Source of the DNA: Burkholderiales bacterium
Lineage (GTDB): Bacteria > Pseudomonadota > Gammaproteobacteria > Burkholderiales > Burkholderiaceae_E
Assembly: GCA_027487815.1 (NCBI GenBank)
Contig: JAIYCW010000072.1
Span: 62,001-126,000 of the forward strand
DNA length: 64,000 nucleotides
Reading direction: 5' to 3'
Part shown: positions 1 through 7,965 of the stretch, one piece after another
Layout of the letters: each line of letters opens with the position of its first letter
Numbering within the stretch: the stretch's first letter is position 1
The notes under the pieces: generated by a model
What the model saw: the letters and a program-made list of their open reading frames with translations, nothing else
What the model was told of the DNA's origin: nothing
Databases searched by the model: none
Position numbers and translations under genes: made by a program

Positions 1-527
1 TGCGGGCTGCGGTGCGCACAGGGATTGCGGGCTTGTCCATTGAGGATTCGACCGGTCATGAGGCGAGTCCGCTGATGGATTTTGCTTCCGCCTGCGAGCG
101 AATGAAGGCGGCGCGTAGGGCGATTGATCTTGAAGGCGGCGACACATTATTGGTGGGGCGCTCCGAGGGATTTATCGTTGGGCGGCCAGACCTGGAAGAA
201 ACCATCAGGCGCTTGCAGGCTTATTCGCAAGCAGGAGCGGACTGCCTATATGCCCCGGGCTTAACAACACGGGATCAGATTGTTGCCGTGGTTCAGGCTG
301 TTACGCCCAAGCCTGTAAATCTGTTGGTGGGCACCGCTTTTCCAATGACAGTGGCAGATATCGAGCAGCTGGGCGTGAGACGTATCAGTGTTGGCGGGGC
401 GCTAGCTCGAAGTGCGTGGGGTGGGTTCATGCGGGCAGCCATGATGATTGCTGAGCATGGCAAGTTCGATGAACTCGGGCAAGCAGCGTCTGGTAAATCG
501 TTAAATGCGTTGTTTGAGGCTAGTTGA
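1..527 (+). CDS. Isocitrate lyase/PEP mutase family protein, C-terminal part (5' end outside window)
   Basis: The frame is already open at the first base, so the gene begins upstream; about 174 residues are visible. The family consists of TIM-barrel, Mg-dependent enzymes that make or break C-C or C-P bonds of 2-oxo acids (methylisocitrate lyase, oxaloacetate decarboxylase, PEP mutase). Visible family marks are IEDSTGHE near the window edge, the GADCLYAPGL strand, the NLLVG strand and the RISVGGALAR end of the barrel. The catalytic KKCGH-type loop would lie outside, so the exact reaction cannot be read. The TRAP binding protein 98 bases downstream belongs to a branch that includes 2-oxo-acid binders, so a link to keto-acid metabolism is plausible but is inference. 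Confidence 0.85.
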   Translation, partial: RAAVRTGIAGLSIEDSTGHEASPLMDFASACERMKAARRAIDLEGGDTLLVGRSEGFIVGRPDLEETIRRLQAYSQAGADCLYAPGLTTRDQIVAVVQAVTPKPVNLLVGTAFPMTVADIEQLGVRRISVGGALARSAWGGFMRAAMMIAEHGKFDELGQAASGKSLNALFEAS

Positions 528-572
528 ATGCACCAGAATAGGGAAAACCCCGATGTCCAGGACAGTGACAAG

Positions 573-617
573 TCCTCGTTGAATCCTTAGCATGCTAGTT
601 CTAAATTTTAACGAGGA
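573..617 (+). promoter_or_regulatory. Possible Shine-Dalgarno-sequestering stem upstream of TRAP binding protein
   Basis: TCCTCGTT at 573-580 is perfectly complementary to AACGAGGA at 610-617, and the 3' arm contains most of the GAGGAG ribosome-binding site (613-618) for the gene starting at 626. The loop holds the 10-base palindrome TAGCATGCTA (588-597). The pairing is seen in the sequence; a role in controlling translation is inference. Confidence 0.35.
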
Positions 618-625
618 GACACTCC

Positions 626-1747
626 ATGACTGAACCGGTAAAACAAACCGCCCCGATGCGTCGCAAATTCATGACCACAGCAGGTGTGGCTGGTGCTGCA
701 TCGATTGGCTTTCCCGCTATTGCGACATCCCAGACCGTAACCAGCCTGCGCTTCCAGAGCACCTGGCCTGCCAAAGACATCTTCCATGAGTACGCCAATG
801 ACTTCGCCGCCAAGGTGAATGCCATGTCGGGCGGCCGCATGAAGATCGAAGTGTTGCCAGCCGGTTCGGTGGTGAAGGCTTTTGATCTGCTGGATGGCGT
901 GTCCAAGGGCACTCTGGATGGCGGTCATGGTGTGTTGGCTTACTGGTATGGCAAGAACTCGGCGATGGCGCTGTGGGGTTCGGGCCCAGCATTCGGTATG
1001 GATGCCAACATGCTGTTGTCGTGGCATGAATACGGCGGTGGCCGTGCATTGCTTGATGAAATTTACAAGAGCCTGAATGCCGACGTGCAGTCGTTTGTGT
1101 ATGGCCCGATGCCGACTCAGCCGCTTGGATGGTTCAAGAAGCCAGTGACCAAGCCGGAAGATCTCAAAGGCCTGAAGTACCGCACTGTTGGTCTGTCCAT
1201 CGACGTCTTTACTGCGATGGGTTTGGCTGTGAATGCTTTGCCAGGTGCCGAGATTGTTCCTGCGCTGGATCGTGGTTTGCTGGATGCCGCAGAGTTCAAT
1301 AACGCGACTTCAGATCGTTTGTTGGGCTTTCCCGATGTGTCGAAGATTTGCATGCTGCAAAGCTTCCACCAGGCTTCGGAGAATTTCGAGATCCTGTTCA
1401 ACAAGAAGAAATACGATGCGCTGCCTGAAGAACTCAAGAGCGTGATCAAGTATTCGGTGCAGGCTTCCTCTGCCGATATGAGCTGGAAAGCGATTGATCG
1501 TTATTCCAAGGACTACAGCGAGCTGCAAGCTTCGGGCGTGAAGTTTTACAAGACGCCTGATTCAGTGCTGCAAGCCCAGCTCAAGGCCTGGGACGGCGTG
1601 ATCGACAAGAAGGCCGCTGAAAATCCAATGTTCAAAAAGGTGTTGGATTCGATGCGTGTGTTTGCTCAGCGTGCTGGCCGCTGGCAGAACGATACCCTGG
1701 TTGATTACAAGATGGCCTATCGCCACTATTTCTCCGCCAAGAAGTAA
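626..1747 (+). CDS. TRAP transporter substrate-binding protein (DctP/TakP-like), Tat-type signal
   Basis: Periplasmic solute-binding subunit of a tripartite ATP-independent periplasmic transporter, 373 residues. The N-terminus has RRKFM at residues 12-16 followed by a hydrophobic alanine-rich stretch, a Tat-type signal. The body has the family pattern, with a conserved arginine region at YRTVGLSIDVF and FNNATSDR, like the 2-oxo-acid/chloroaromatic-acid binding branch (TakP, FcbT1). The start is supported by GAGGAG at 613-618, seven bases before the ATG. The small and large permease genes follow after a terminator, so this is a complete P-Q-M set. The ligand is probably an organic acid; it cannot be read from sequence alone. 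Confidence 0.92.
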   Translation: MTEPVKQTAPMRRKFMTTAGVAGAASIGFPAIATSQTVTSLRFQSTWPAKDIFHEYANDFAAKVNAMSGGRMKIEVLPAGSVVKAFDLLDGVSKGTLDGGHGVLAYWYGKNSAMALWGSGPAFGMDANMLLSWHEYGGGRALLDEIYKSLNADVQSFVYGPMPTQPLGWFKKPVTKPEDLKGLKYRTVGLSIDVFTAMGLAVNALPGAEIVPALDRGLLDAAEFNNATSDRLLGFPDVSKICMLQSFHQASENFEILFNKKKYDALPEELKSVIKYSVQASSADMSWKAIDRYSKDYSELQASGVKFYKTPDSVLQAQLKAWDGVIDKKAAENPMFKKVLDSMRVFAQRAGRWQNDTLVDYKMAYRHYFSAKK

Positions 1748-1774
1748 TCCTCAGCGATTAGCTTCGTTGCATCG

Positions 1775-1799
1775 AGGCCCGCTTGCGAGCGGGCCTTTT
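1775..1799 (+). terminator. Rho-independent terminator between TRAP P and Q genes
   Basis: An 8-bp perfect stem (AGGCCCGC with GCGGGCCT) around a six-base loop is followed by four T. It begins 27 bases after the stop codon of the binding protein. A partial stop here would give much binding protein and less permease, a common arrangement in binding-protein-dependent operons. Confidence 0.8.
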
Positions 1800-1912
1800 C
1801 ATTTCCCACACTCGAAGTTTCGTGCCGCCCTAGGTAATTGACCTTATTGGCAGCGGGCCTATCGCCTGTTAAAACTCAAGCTTCCCTGACGCACTTGGAT
1901 TGGTTGCCCCAC

Positions 1913-2491
1913 ATGCAACAAATATTTTTGAGGGTTGATGCAATTTCAACCTGGTTTGGCAAGTTTTTTGCCTGGGCCATTGTGATCCTGACCTTCCTCA
2001 TTGGATGGGAGGTTTTTTCGCGCTACGTCTTTAACGAACCCCATGCCTGGGTGTTTGATGCTACCTACATGCTTTATGGTGTGCTCTTCATGATGGCCGG
2101 CGCCTATACCCTTGCCAAGAACGGTCACGTGCGCGGCGATGTGCTCTATGGCTTCTTTGAGCCGCGCACCCAGGCGTTTTTTGATCTGGTGCTTTACATC
2201 GTGTTTTTTATTCCGGGCATCGTGGCGCTGGCTTGGGCGGGTTACACCTTTGCAGCCGAATCCTGGGCGATCAACGAGCATTCATCGGTTACGGCCAATG
2301 GTCCGCCGATCTACCCCTTTAAAGCCATTATTCCTTTGGCCGGGGTGCTTCTGCTGATGCAGGGCATTGTTGAAATTTTGCGTTGTATTGTGTGCTTGCA
2401 GACCGGGCAGTGGCCCTCGCGCGAGCAGGATGTTGAGGAAGTCGATGTCGACAAACTCAAGGCTATGGTGACCCAAGAGGAGGCGAAGTAA
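1913..2491 (+). CDS. TRAP transporter small permease (DctQ family)
   Basis: Four-helix membrane subunit that bridges the binding protein and the large permease. Hydrophobic segments are visible around FFAWAIVILTFLIGW, YMLYGVLFMMAGAYTLA, LVLYIVFFIPGIVALAWAG and FKAIIPLAGVLLLMQGIVE. The motifs EVFSRYVFN and NGHVRGDV are typical of the family. I chose the ATG at 1913, which leaves a normal short cytoplasmic start before helix 1; a TTG at 1838 would add 25 residues, and neither has a convincing ribosome-binding site. It ends three bases before the large permease and is co-transcribed with it. Confidence 0.88.
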   Translation: MQQIFLRVDAISTWFGKFFAWAIVILTFLIGWEVFSRYVFNEPHAWVFDATYMLYGVLFMMAGAYTLAKNGHVRGDVLYGFFEPRTQAFFDLVLYIVFFIPGIVALAWAGYTFAAESWAINEHSSVTANGPPIYPFKAIIPLAGVLLLMQGIVEILRCIVCLQTGQWPSREQDVEEVDVDKLKAMVTQEEAK

Positions 2492-2494
2492 GCC

Positions 2495-4486
2495 ATGCGT
2501 AAAGAGCTTTACTTTGGCCTGGCCATCATGGCCGTGCTTGTGTTGGGCCTGATCGTGATCATGCCTTGGGGCAACATGACCAATGGACACTTGGGCCTGT
2601 TGATGTTGGGCTTGGTGGTGGTGGCCATCATGTTGGGCTTTCCAACGGCTTTCACCCTAATGGGCATGGGCATGGCCTTTGCTTTTTTTGCCTATTACTC
2701 GCGCTCTCCGGATCTCGCGCTTCAGCAGACCCTCGATTTGATGGTCCAACGCGCGTTTTCGGTGATGACTAACGATGTGCTGATTTCGATTCCCCTGTTT
2801 GTTTTCATGGGGTATCTGGTGGAGCGCGCTAATTTGATCGAGAAGCTATTTCGCTCCTTGCATCTCGCGCTGGCTCGCGTGCCAGGTTCGTTGGCAGTGG
2901 CCACCTTGTTTACTTGCGCTGTGTTCGCAACTGCCACAGGGATTGTGGGCGCTGTGGTGACCCTGATGGGCTTGCTTGCATTGCCAACCATGCTCAAGTC
3001 GGGTTACGACGTAAGGGTGTCGGCTGGCGTGATCACTGCGGGGGGGTGCTTGGGTATTCTCATCCCACCGTCTGTGATGTTGATCGTCTATGGCGCTACC
3101 GCCGGTGTGTCGGTTGTGCAGTTGTATGCGGGGGCGTTTTTCCCCGGCATCATGCTGGCAGGCCTTTACATCCTCTATGTAGTTATGCTGGCCAAGCTGA
3201 AGCCGCATCTGATGCCACCGCTCACAGCAGAACAACGCTTTGTGCCGCTGCCGGGTTTTATGGAGCGCTTACAGTCGGCTAATGGCGCTCGAGCTCTGCC
3301 CTCGTTGTTGCGTGCAGTCAAGGGCAGTCGCAATCTGGATGTGCCTAGTGGCCAGATCCTGCGTCACTTGGCTATTGTGTTGATGCCGCTGATTTTTTTC
3401 AGTGCCTTGATGTTGATCATTTATCGTGGCACGACGGCTCCGATTGTTGCCGATGAAACAGCCGGCCTTGTGGAGATGGGCAAGGAAGATCAGGCCTCAC
3501 CCACCTCGGCTGCAGGAGATCTGCAGGAACCCCCCAAATCTGCAGATGGTGTGCAGGAGCCGCCGAAAGATGGCGTGCAGGAACCTCCAGTTGAAAAGAG
3601 CGAGGGTGTTAGCGAGCCTCCGGGAGCGAGCAAGGACGTAGCAGCTAAAGAAGCTGTGCAAGAGCCACCCACAGCGCTTGCCAAGGCGGCGCCTGCTGCG
3701 GGCGAAGCGTCAGGTCCGCCACCAGAAGCCCGAGCCGCGCCAACCTGGTTCTGGACGATGCTGGGTATTGGTGGTCTGTTGCTTTTGGCCTTTTATGCAG
3801 TGTTCACGTTTACGCGGCTAGAAGTGTTCAAGATGCTCTTGAGTTCGTTCTTCCCGCTCGCCTTCATGATCCTTGCGGTGTTGGGCACGATTGTGTTTGG
3901 TCTGGCGACACCGACTGAAGCCGCAGCGGTGGGTTCGATTGGAGGCCTGTTGCTTGCGGCGGCCTATCGGCAGCTCAATATGACTGTGCTGCAGGAATCA
4001 GTGTTCCTGACAGCAAAAACCTCGGCGATGGTGTGTTGGTTGTTTGTGGGCTCGTCCATCTTTTCCGCGGCTTTTGCCTTGCTGGGCGGCCAGGAGATTA
4101 TCGAGAACTGGGTCATGAGCCTGGGGCTGACCAAGGTGCAGTTTCTGGTGCTTTCGCAAGTCATCATCTTCCTGCTGGGCTGGCCTTTGGAGTGGACCGA
4201 GATCATTGTGATCTTCATGCCGATCTTTATTCCCTTGCTGGATAACTTTGGTGTAGACCCGCTGTTCTTTGGCTTGTTGGTCGCTCTGAATTTGCAAACA
4301 GCGTTTCTTTCGCCTCCGGTTGCCATGGCCGCGTTTTATCTGAAAGGGGTCGCACCGCCGCATGTGACGCTAAACCAGATCTTTGCGGGCATGATTCCCT
4401 TCATGTGTATTCAGGTGATTGCGTTGGTCTTGCTGTATGTGTTCCCTGAGATTGGGATGTGGCTGCCCGAGGTGTTATACAAGTAA
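2495..4486 (+). CDS. TRAP transporter large permease (DctM family) with proline-rich insert
   Basis: Large membrane subunit that carries out sodium-coupled transport, 663 residues against roughly 430 for simple DctM proteins. The N-terminal half (about 1-310) and C-terminal half (about 418-663) contain normal family segments such as GFPTAFTLMGMG, CLGILIPPSVMLIVYG and GLATPTEAAAVG. Between them, about residues 313-416 form a soluble, low-complexity stretch rich in Pro, Glu, Ala and Lys that carries five EPP motifs. Longer DctM proteins are known, but this repeat is unusual. The reading frame is intact through the insert. The ribosome-binding site GAGG lies at the end of the dctQ gene. Confidence 0.9.
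   Translation: MRKELYFGLAIMAVLVLGLIVIMPWGNMTNGHLGLLMLGLVVVAIMLGFPTAFTLMGMGMAFAFFAYYSRSPDLALQQTLDLMVQRAFSVMTNDVLISIPLFVFMGYLVERANLIEKLFRSLHLALARVPGSLAVATLFTCAVFATATGIVGAVVTLMGLLALPTMLKSGYDVRVSAGVITAGGCLGILIPPSVMLIVYGATAGVSVVQLYAGAFFPGIMLAGLYILYVVMLAKLKPHLMPPLTAEQRFVPLPGFMERLQSANGARALPSLLRAVKGSRNLDVPSGQILRHLAIVLMPLIFFSALMLIIYRGTTAPIVADETAGLVEMGKEDQASPTSAAGDLQEPPKSADGVQEPPKDGVQEPPVEKSEGVSEPPGASKDVAAKEAVQEPPTALAKAAPAAGEASGPPPEARAAPTWFWTMLGIGGLLLLAFYAVFTFTRLEVFKMLLSSFFPLAFMILAVLGTIVFGLATPTEAAAVGSIGGLLLAAAYRQLNMTVLQESVFLTAKTSAMVCWLFVGSSIFSAAFALLGGQEIIENWVMSLGLTKVQFLVLSQVIIFLLGWPLEWTEIIVIFMPIFIPLLDNFGVDPLFFGLLVALNLQTAFLSPPVAMAAFYLKGVAPPHVTLNQIFAGMIPFMCIQVIALVLLYVFPEIGMWLPEVLYK
3517..3676 (+). repeat. 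EPP-motif repeats coding for a disordered insert
   Basis: Within the large permease, five copies of a (V/L)(Q/S)EPP unit occur in about 50 codons: LQEPPKSADG, VQEPPKDG, VQEPPVEKSEG, VSEPPGASK and VQEPPTALAK. Spacing varies and codons differ between copies (GAACCC, GAGCCG, GAACCT, GAGCCT, GAGCCA), so the unit is kept at protein level rather than being a fresh DNA duplication. Confidence 0.8.
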
Positions 4487-4603
4487 GTGTGTCGTTGCGC
4501 TGGATATTGAAACAAGGCCGGGGAGCGTAAAATTCTTCGACAAAAAATCAGTAAAAGCGTTCAATTTTCCGACATGACCTTCCGCACGGCATAAATTGGC
4601 CTG

Positions 4604-4646
4604 GGCCGATATGATGAGTTTTGAAACAAAAATTCATCAATCGGCT
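4604..4646 (+). promoter_or_regulatory. Strong 5'-UTR hairpin or operator upstream of the small gene at 4662
   Basis: A near-continuous inverted repeat: CCGAT (4606-4610) pairs with ATCGG (4640-4644), TGATGA (4612-4617) with TCATCA (4634-4639), and TTTTG (4619-4623) with CAAAA (4627-4631), around an AAA loop. One base bulges at 4611 and there is a 1x2 internal loop. The structure ends one base before the GGAGG ribosome-binding site (4647-4651). It could be an mRNA element or a protein-binding operator. Confidence 0.5.
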
Positions 4647-4661
4647 GGAGGGCTAAGAATC

Positions 4662-4961
4662 ATGTCGCAACTGACACCAAGCATACGGGAGCGGATTTTG
4701 CGGATGGCCATGGGCGCGGAATGTCAGCCGCTCGAGGCCAGTGAGGTTTTTATCAAGACCGCTCGCGGTCGCCTCGAATGCGCGCGCCCGGAAACCATTT
4801 TGCCGCGCCGCTTGCGCATGTTGCTCATGCTCATGGATGGCAAACGCAGTGTGGCTGACTTTCGCAGCGGCCTGACCCGCTACCGGAATCTGGACGACAG
4901 CATCGACATGCTTCGCCACATGGGCTACATCCAGGCCTTGCCACAGCGGCTCGATATTTGA
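4662..4961 (+). CDS. Small hypothetical protein
   Basis: A 99-residue protein I do not recognise. It is basic and arginine-rich (IRERILRMAMG, LPRRLRMLLMLMDGKRSV), has no membrane segment or signal peptide, and looks mostly helical. GGAGG at 4647-4651, ten bases before the ATG, supports this start over one further upstream. It is preceded by a marked hairpin and followed 68 bases later by the potassium transporter gene. The GKRSVADF and MLRHMGYIQ patterns resemble small winged-helix or tetrahelical regulatory proteins, but that is only an impression. Confidence 0.65.
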   Translation: MSQLTPSIRERILRMAMGAECQPLEASEVFIKTARGRLECARPETILPRRLRMLLMLMDGKRSVADFRSGLTRYRNLDDSIDMLRHMGYIQALPQRLDI

Positions 4962-5029
4962 GGTTCGACAGCGTTTAGCGCATCGCTCGTGAAAGTCAAG
5001 CGGGCTTTCCGATCTACAATCGCGGCAAC

Positions 5030-6487
5030 ATGCTGCAGCTGATCTCGATTGTGCATGTGCTGGGGGGCCTGCTGATGGTCTTTTCCAGCACATTTTTATT
5101 GCCCCTGGCCTGGGCAATTGTGGTCAAGGACTCCACGGTAAATGCTTTTCTGGCCTCAGGCCTGATCGCGCTTGCCCTTGGCTTTGCGATTTGGCGAGTG
5201 ACCCGTCGTTATCGTCGAGAGTTACAGCCGCGTGATGGCTGCGTGCTGGTGGTGCTGGGCTGGATCATGATGGCGAGCATTGCTACCGTTCCTTTGATGG
5301 TTACGATTCCTGGCTTGAGCTTCACCGACGCCTTTTTTGAGACTATCTCGGGGCTCACGACTTCCGGGGCCACAGTGTTGGTTGGATTGGATGACTTGCC
5401 CCAGTCGATTAATGTGTGGCGCCATGCGCTGGTATGGTTTGGCGGTATGGGGATCATCCTGCTCGCTGTGGCGATCCTGCCTTTGTTGGGCGTGGGCGGC
5501 ATGCAGCTCTTTAAGGCTGAAACACCAGGGCCGCTCAAAGAGGGCAAGCTCACGCCGCGCATCACACAAACCGCCAAGTATTTGTGGTTCCTTTATGCCG
5601 CCATTACTGTGGCCTGCATAGTGTCGTTGCGCGTGGCTGGCCTTGATTGGTACGAATCGGTATGCCACGCGTTTTCAGTGATGGGCTTGGGTGGCTTCTC
5701 GACGCGTGATGCGAGTGTCTCGCACTTCGATTCAGTGGCAGTCGAAGTGGTGCTGATGGTGTTCATGATGATCGCCGTGCTTAACTTCACCACCCACTTT
5801 CTGGCGCTTCGCCAGCGCTCCTTGCGCGTATACGTGCGGGACCCCGAAGTGTTTGCAGTGTGGAGCCTGATTCTGGGCAGTTGCCTGATGATTGCGGCCT
5901 ATCTTTATTGGCAGGGCTACTACACCGGCTTCGCCGAGTCCTTGCGTTTTGCAAGCTTCAACGTGATTTCGATTGCTACCACCACCGGCCTGATGAGCAC
6001 CGACTACGACAAGTGGCCAATTTTTGCGCCAATCTGGATGCTCTTCCTGTGTTGCGTAGCCTCGTCTGCTGGTTCCACAGGCGGTGGTATCAAGATGATT
6101 CGGGTGCTGATTTTATTGCGTCAATCGGGCCATGAACTGGTGCGCCTGGTGCATCCCCGGGCAGTGACACCGATGTGTATTGGCGGCGCGATTGTGGACA
6201 ATCGGGTCGTGTTGGCGGTATTGGGCTTTATGCTGCTCTACGGTCTGACCTTTACCGTCTTGACCTTTCTGTTGTTGCTGACTGGCCTGGATTTTATGTC
6301 GGCTTTCTCAGGGGTGATTGCCTGCCTGAACAACATGGGGCCAGGCCTCAACACCCTGGGCCCCGCGCAAAACTACCAAAGCCTAAGCGATGTGCAGACC
6401 TGGCTGTGCTCATTTGCGATGCTCGCGGGCCGACTCGAACTGTTGACCCTGTTTGTGATCTTTACCCCGCAATTCTGGCGACGCTGA
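5030..6487 (+). CDS. trkH: Trk-type potassium uptake channel subunit TrkH
   Basis: Inner-membrane potassium channel subunit, 485 residues, the usual TrkH length. The four pore repeats are visible through their filter regions: SGLTTSGATVL, MGLGGFSTRDAS, IATTTGLMSTDY and NNMGPGLNTLG. SSAGSTGGGIKMIR is the characteristic TrkH loop before the last repeats. Transport normally needs the cytoplasmic NAD-binding TrkA protein, which is not encoded in the window. It is followed after one base by a CobW-like GTPase gene, so the two are probably co-transcribed. Confidence 0.93.
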   Translation: MLQLISIVHVLGGLLMVFSSTFLLPLAWAIVVKDSTVNAFLASGLIALALGFAIWRVTRRYRRELQPRDGCVLVVLGWIMMASIATVPLMVTIPGLSFTDAFFETISGLTTSGATVLVGLDDLPQSINVWRHALVWFGGMGIILLAVAILPLLGVGGMQLFKAETPGPLKEGKLTPRITQTAKYLWFLYAAITVACIVSLRVAGLDWYESVCHAFSVMGLGGFSTRDASVSHFDSVAVEVVLMVFMMIAVLNFTTHFLALRQRSLRVYVRDPEVFAVWSLILGSCLMIAAYLYWQGYYTGFAESLRFASFNVISIATTTGLMSTDYDKWPIFAPIWMLFLCCVASSAGSTGGGIKMIRVLILLRQSGHELVRLVHPRAVTPMCIGGAIVDNRVVLAVLGFMLLYGLTFTVLTFLLLLTGLDFMSAFSGVIACLNNMGPGLNTLGPAQNYQSLSDVQTWLCSFAMLAGRLELLTLFVIFTPQFWRR

Positions 6488-6488
6488 G

Positions 6489-7466
6489 ATGGCGGTAGCC
6501 GTCACGCTACTGCTGGGGGCCTGGGGCTCAGGCAAGACCACCGCGCTGAATCACTGGCTCACCCAACGTCCAGAAAGCGAGCGCTGGGCTGTGCTGCTGA
6601 ATGAGGCGGGTGCGCTGGAGGTTAATGCGAGCAGCCCTCAAGCTAATAGTGCCCTCCAGGTGATGGATATTGCTGGGGGCTGCGCCTGCTGCTCGGCGCA
6701 GATGGTGTTTCAAACTCAATTAGTGAAACTGCTGCGCGCCGGACCCTGGTCTCGCATCTTTATCGAACTGGCGAGTCAGGCCCATGCGGCACCCCTGATC
6801 GATAGTTTGCGCAGCCCAAGTTTGCGCTCGGTGTTGCGGCTCAGTCATGTGGTGCTGGTGCTCGATGGGCGTCGTCTGCTTGAGCATCCATCAGAGGCGC
6901 TCGATGCGCAGAGCGTTGCCTCGCTTAGGGCGGCCAGCGATGTCATCCTGAACCGGGTGAGCGATGGCTCAAGCGATCATCGTGCGCTGGAGTTACTGCT
7001 TCAAGCGCAAGCAACAGTAGCCCCGCGGGTGCATGCCACCTCCAGTGGTCAGGTGGGTTGGGATGTGCTGCTCAAGCCTCGGCAGATATTGCCTGGCGCT
7101 GAGCCGCGCCCGATTGGGTCCGGTGGGCTTGTGATGATGTCAGGCCCGTCGGATTCAGCCCTGCACACCACGGTTTGGTGGTTTCCTTCAGAGGTGCGCT
7201 TTGAGCGCCGCAAAACCCTGGAGGCGTTGACCCAAATGGCAGCCTTGCCCGACCCACTTCATGTTCAGGCCATTTTTGGCAGTGCGCGCGAGTGGCAAAG
7301 GTGGCAAGTGCAGCCGGGTTCCCCGCCCCAGCTTGAGGAAGTGGCCTGGCGGCTCGACCATCGCTTCGGGGTGTCGGGGCCCGGTCCAATGAAGCCCACG
7401 CAGGTTGAAGCCTGGACACAAGGACTGCTGGCTTGCATTCAAACTCAGGCCGGATTCTCGCTATAA
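6489..7466 (+). CDS. CobW/G3E-type GTPase-like protein, degenerate
   Basis: A 325-residue member of the G3E P-loop family, usually metal chaperones or cofactor-insertion GTPases. The Walker A loop is GAWGSGKTT (residues 9-17) and the metal-binding loop GGCACCSAQ carries the CxCC motif. Two expected marks are altered: the IETSG-type switch reads IELASQ, and the NKxD guanine-specificity motif reads NRVS with no aspartate. The C-terminal part matches the CobW C-terminal domain only loosely. Nucleotide preference may therefore differ. The gene lies one base after trkH, an uncommon neighbour for this family. Confidence 0.8.
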   Translation: MAVAVTLLLGAWGSGKTTALNHWLTQRPESERWAVLLNEAGALEVNASSPQANSALQVMDIAGGCACCSAQMVFQTQLVKLLRAGPWSRIFIELASQAHAAPLIDSLRSPSLRSVLRLSHVVLVLDGRRLLEHPSEALDAQSVASLRAASDVILNRVSDGSSDHRALELLLQAQATVAPRVHATSSGQVGWDVLLKPRQILPGAEPRPIGSGGLVMMSGPSDSALHTTVWWFPSEVRFERRKTLEALTQMAALPDPLHVQAIFGSAREWQRWQVQPGSPPQLEEVAWRLDHRFGVSGPGPMKPTQVEAWTQGLLACIQTQAGFSL

Positions 7467-7594
7467 CCCCTAAGTGCTTGTCGGCATTGCGGTTTTGCCA
7501 TCATCGGCCGGTATAGTGAATCCACCGGCAGTCTGCTGGAGTTCTCCGTTGAGAGTGTTGGTTCTTAGGCTTGAAGTCCGGGCTGCCGACCTTA

Positions 7595-7610
7595 TCTGAA
7601 GAACTTCAGA
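7595..7610 (+). promoter_or_regulatory. Perfect inverted repeat in the leader of the DUF3567 gene
   Basis: TCTGAAG and CTTCAGA are separated by AA, giving a 7-bp perfect inverted repeat, four bases before the AAGAGG ribosome-binding site (7614-7619). Further upstream, GCCGGT (7507-7512) pairs with ACCGGC (7524-7529). Function is unknown. Confidence 0.3.
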
Positions 7611-7626
7611 ATGTAAGAGGTGTTGT

Positions 7627-7872
7627 ATGAACATGATCTATAACAGTCCGACCTACTGCGTTGTTGAGTTCCGTGCTGATGATGGGCAGCTGGCGGGCTT
7701 TGAAATCATGGATAAAGCTACCCGTCGTGAGATTTATCTCGATGGCAGTCTGGCGATGACATTTCGCGAAACTGTCCGTGGCTTGATCGCCCAGGAGCCC
7801 AGCATTGAGGAAATCGACGATTTCCTGAGTGGTTTTGACGGCATGATGCATCAGCCTTTAACGCTGCACTAG
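7627..7872 (+). CDS. DUF3567 family protein
   Basis: A small 81-residue soluble protein. The opening NMIYNSPTYCVVEF and the segments GFEIMDKATRREIYLDG and MTFRETVRGLIAQEP match the DUF3567 family, which I know from Betaproteobacteria and which has no assigned function. The length is normal. A ribosome-binding site (AAGAGG, eight bases before the ATG) supports the start. The gene stands alone behind a 160-base leader with two inverted repeats. It is one of the better lineage markers in the window. Confidence 0.85.
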   Translation: MNMIYNSPTYCVVEFRADDGQLAGFEIMDKATRREIYLDGSLAMTFRETVRGLIAQEPSIEEIDDFLSGFDGMMHQPLTLH

Positions 7873-7965
7873 GCCGCACCAGCGCTTTTGCCTTATCTTT
7901 CGCCAGACCCACGCTGACCCCATCGGCTATCCTTGGGGCTCCCCAGTATTGCAGGAGCCGCAGCC

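Noticed and set aside
3430-3745. Frameshift or assembly error in the TRAP large permease
   Set aside because: The frame is open through the insert, the amino-acid repeat is regular and both flanking halves are intact in the same frame.
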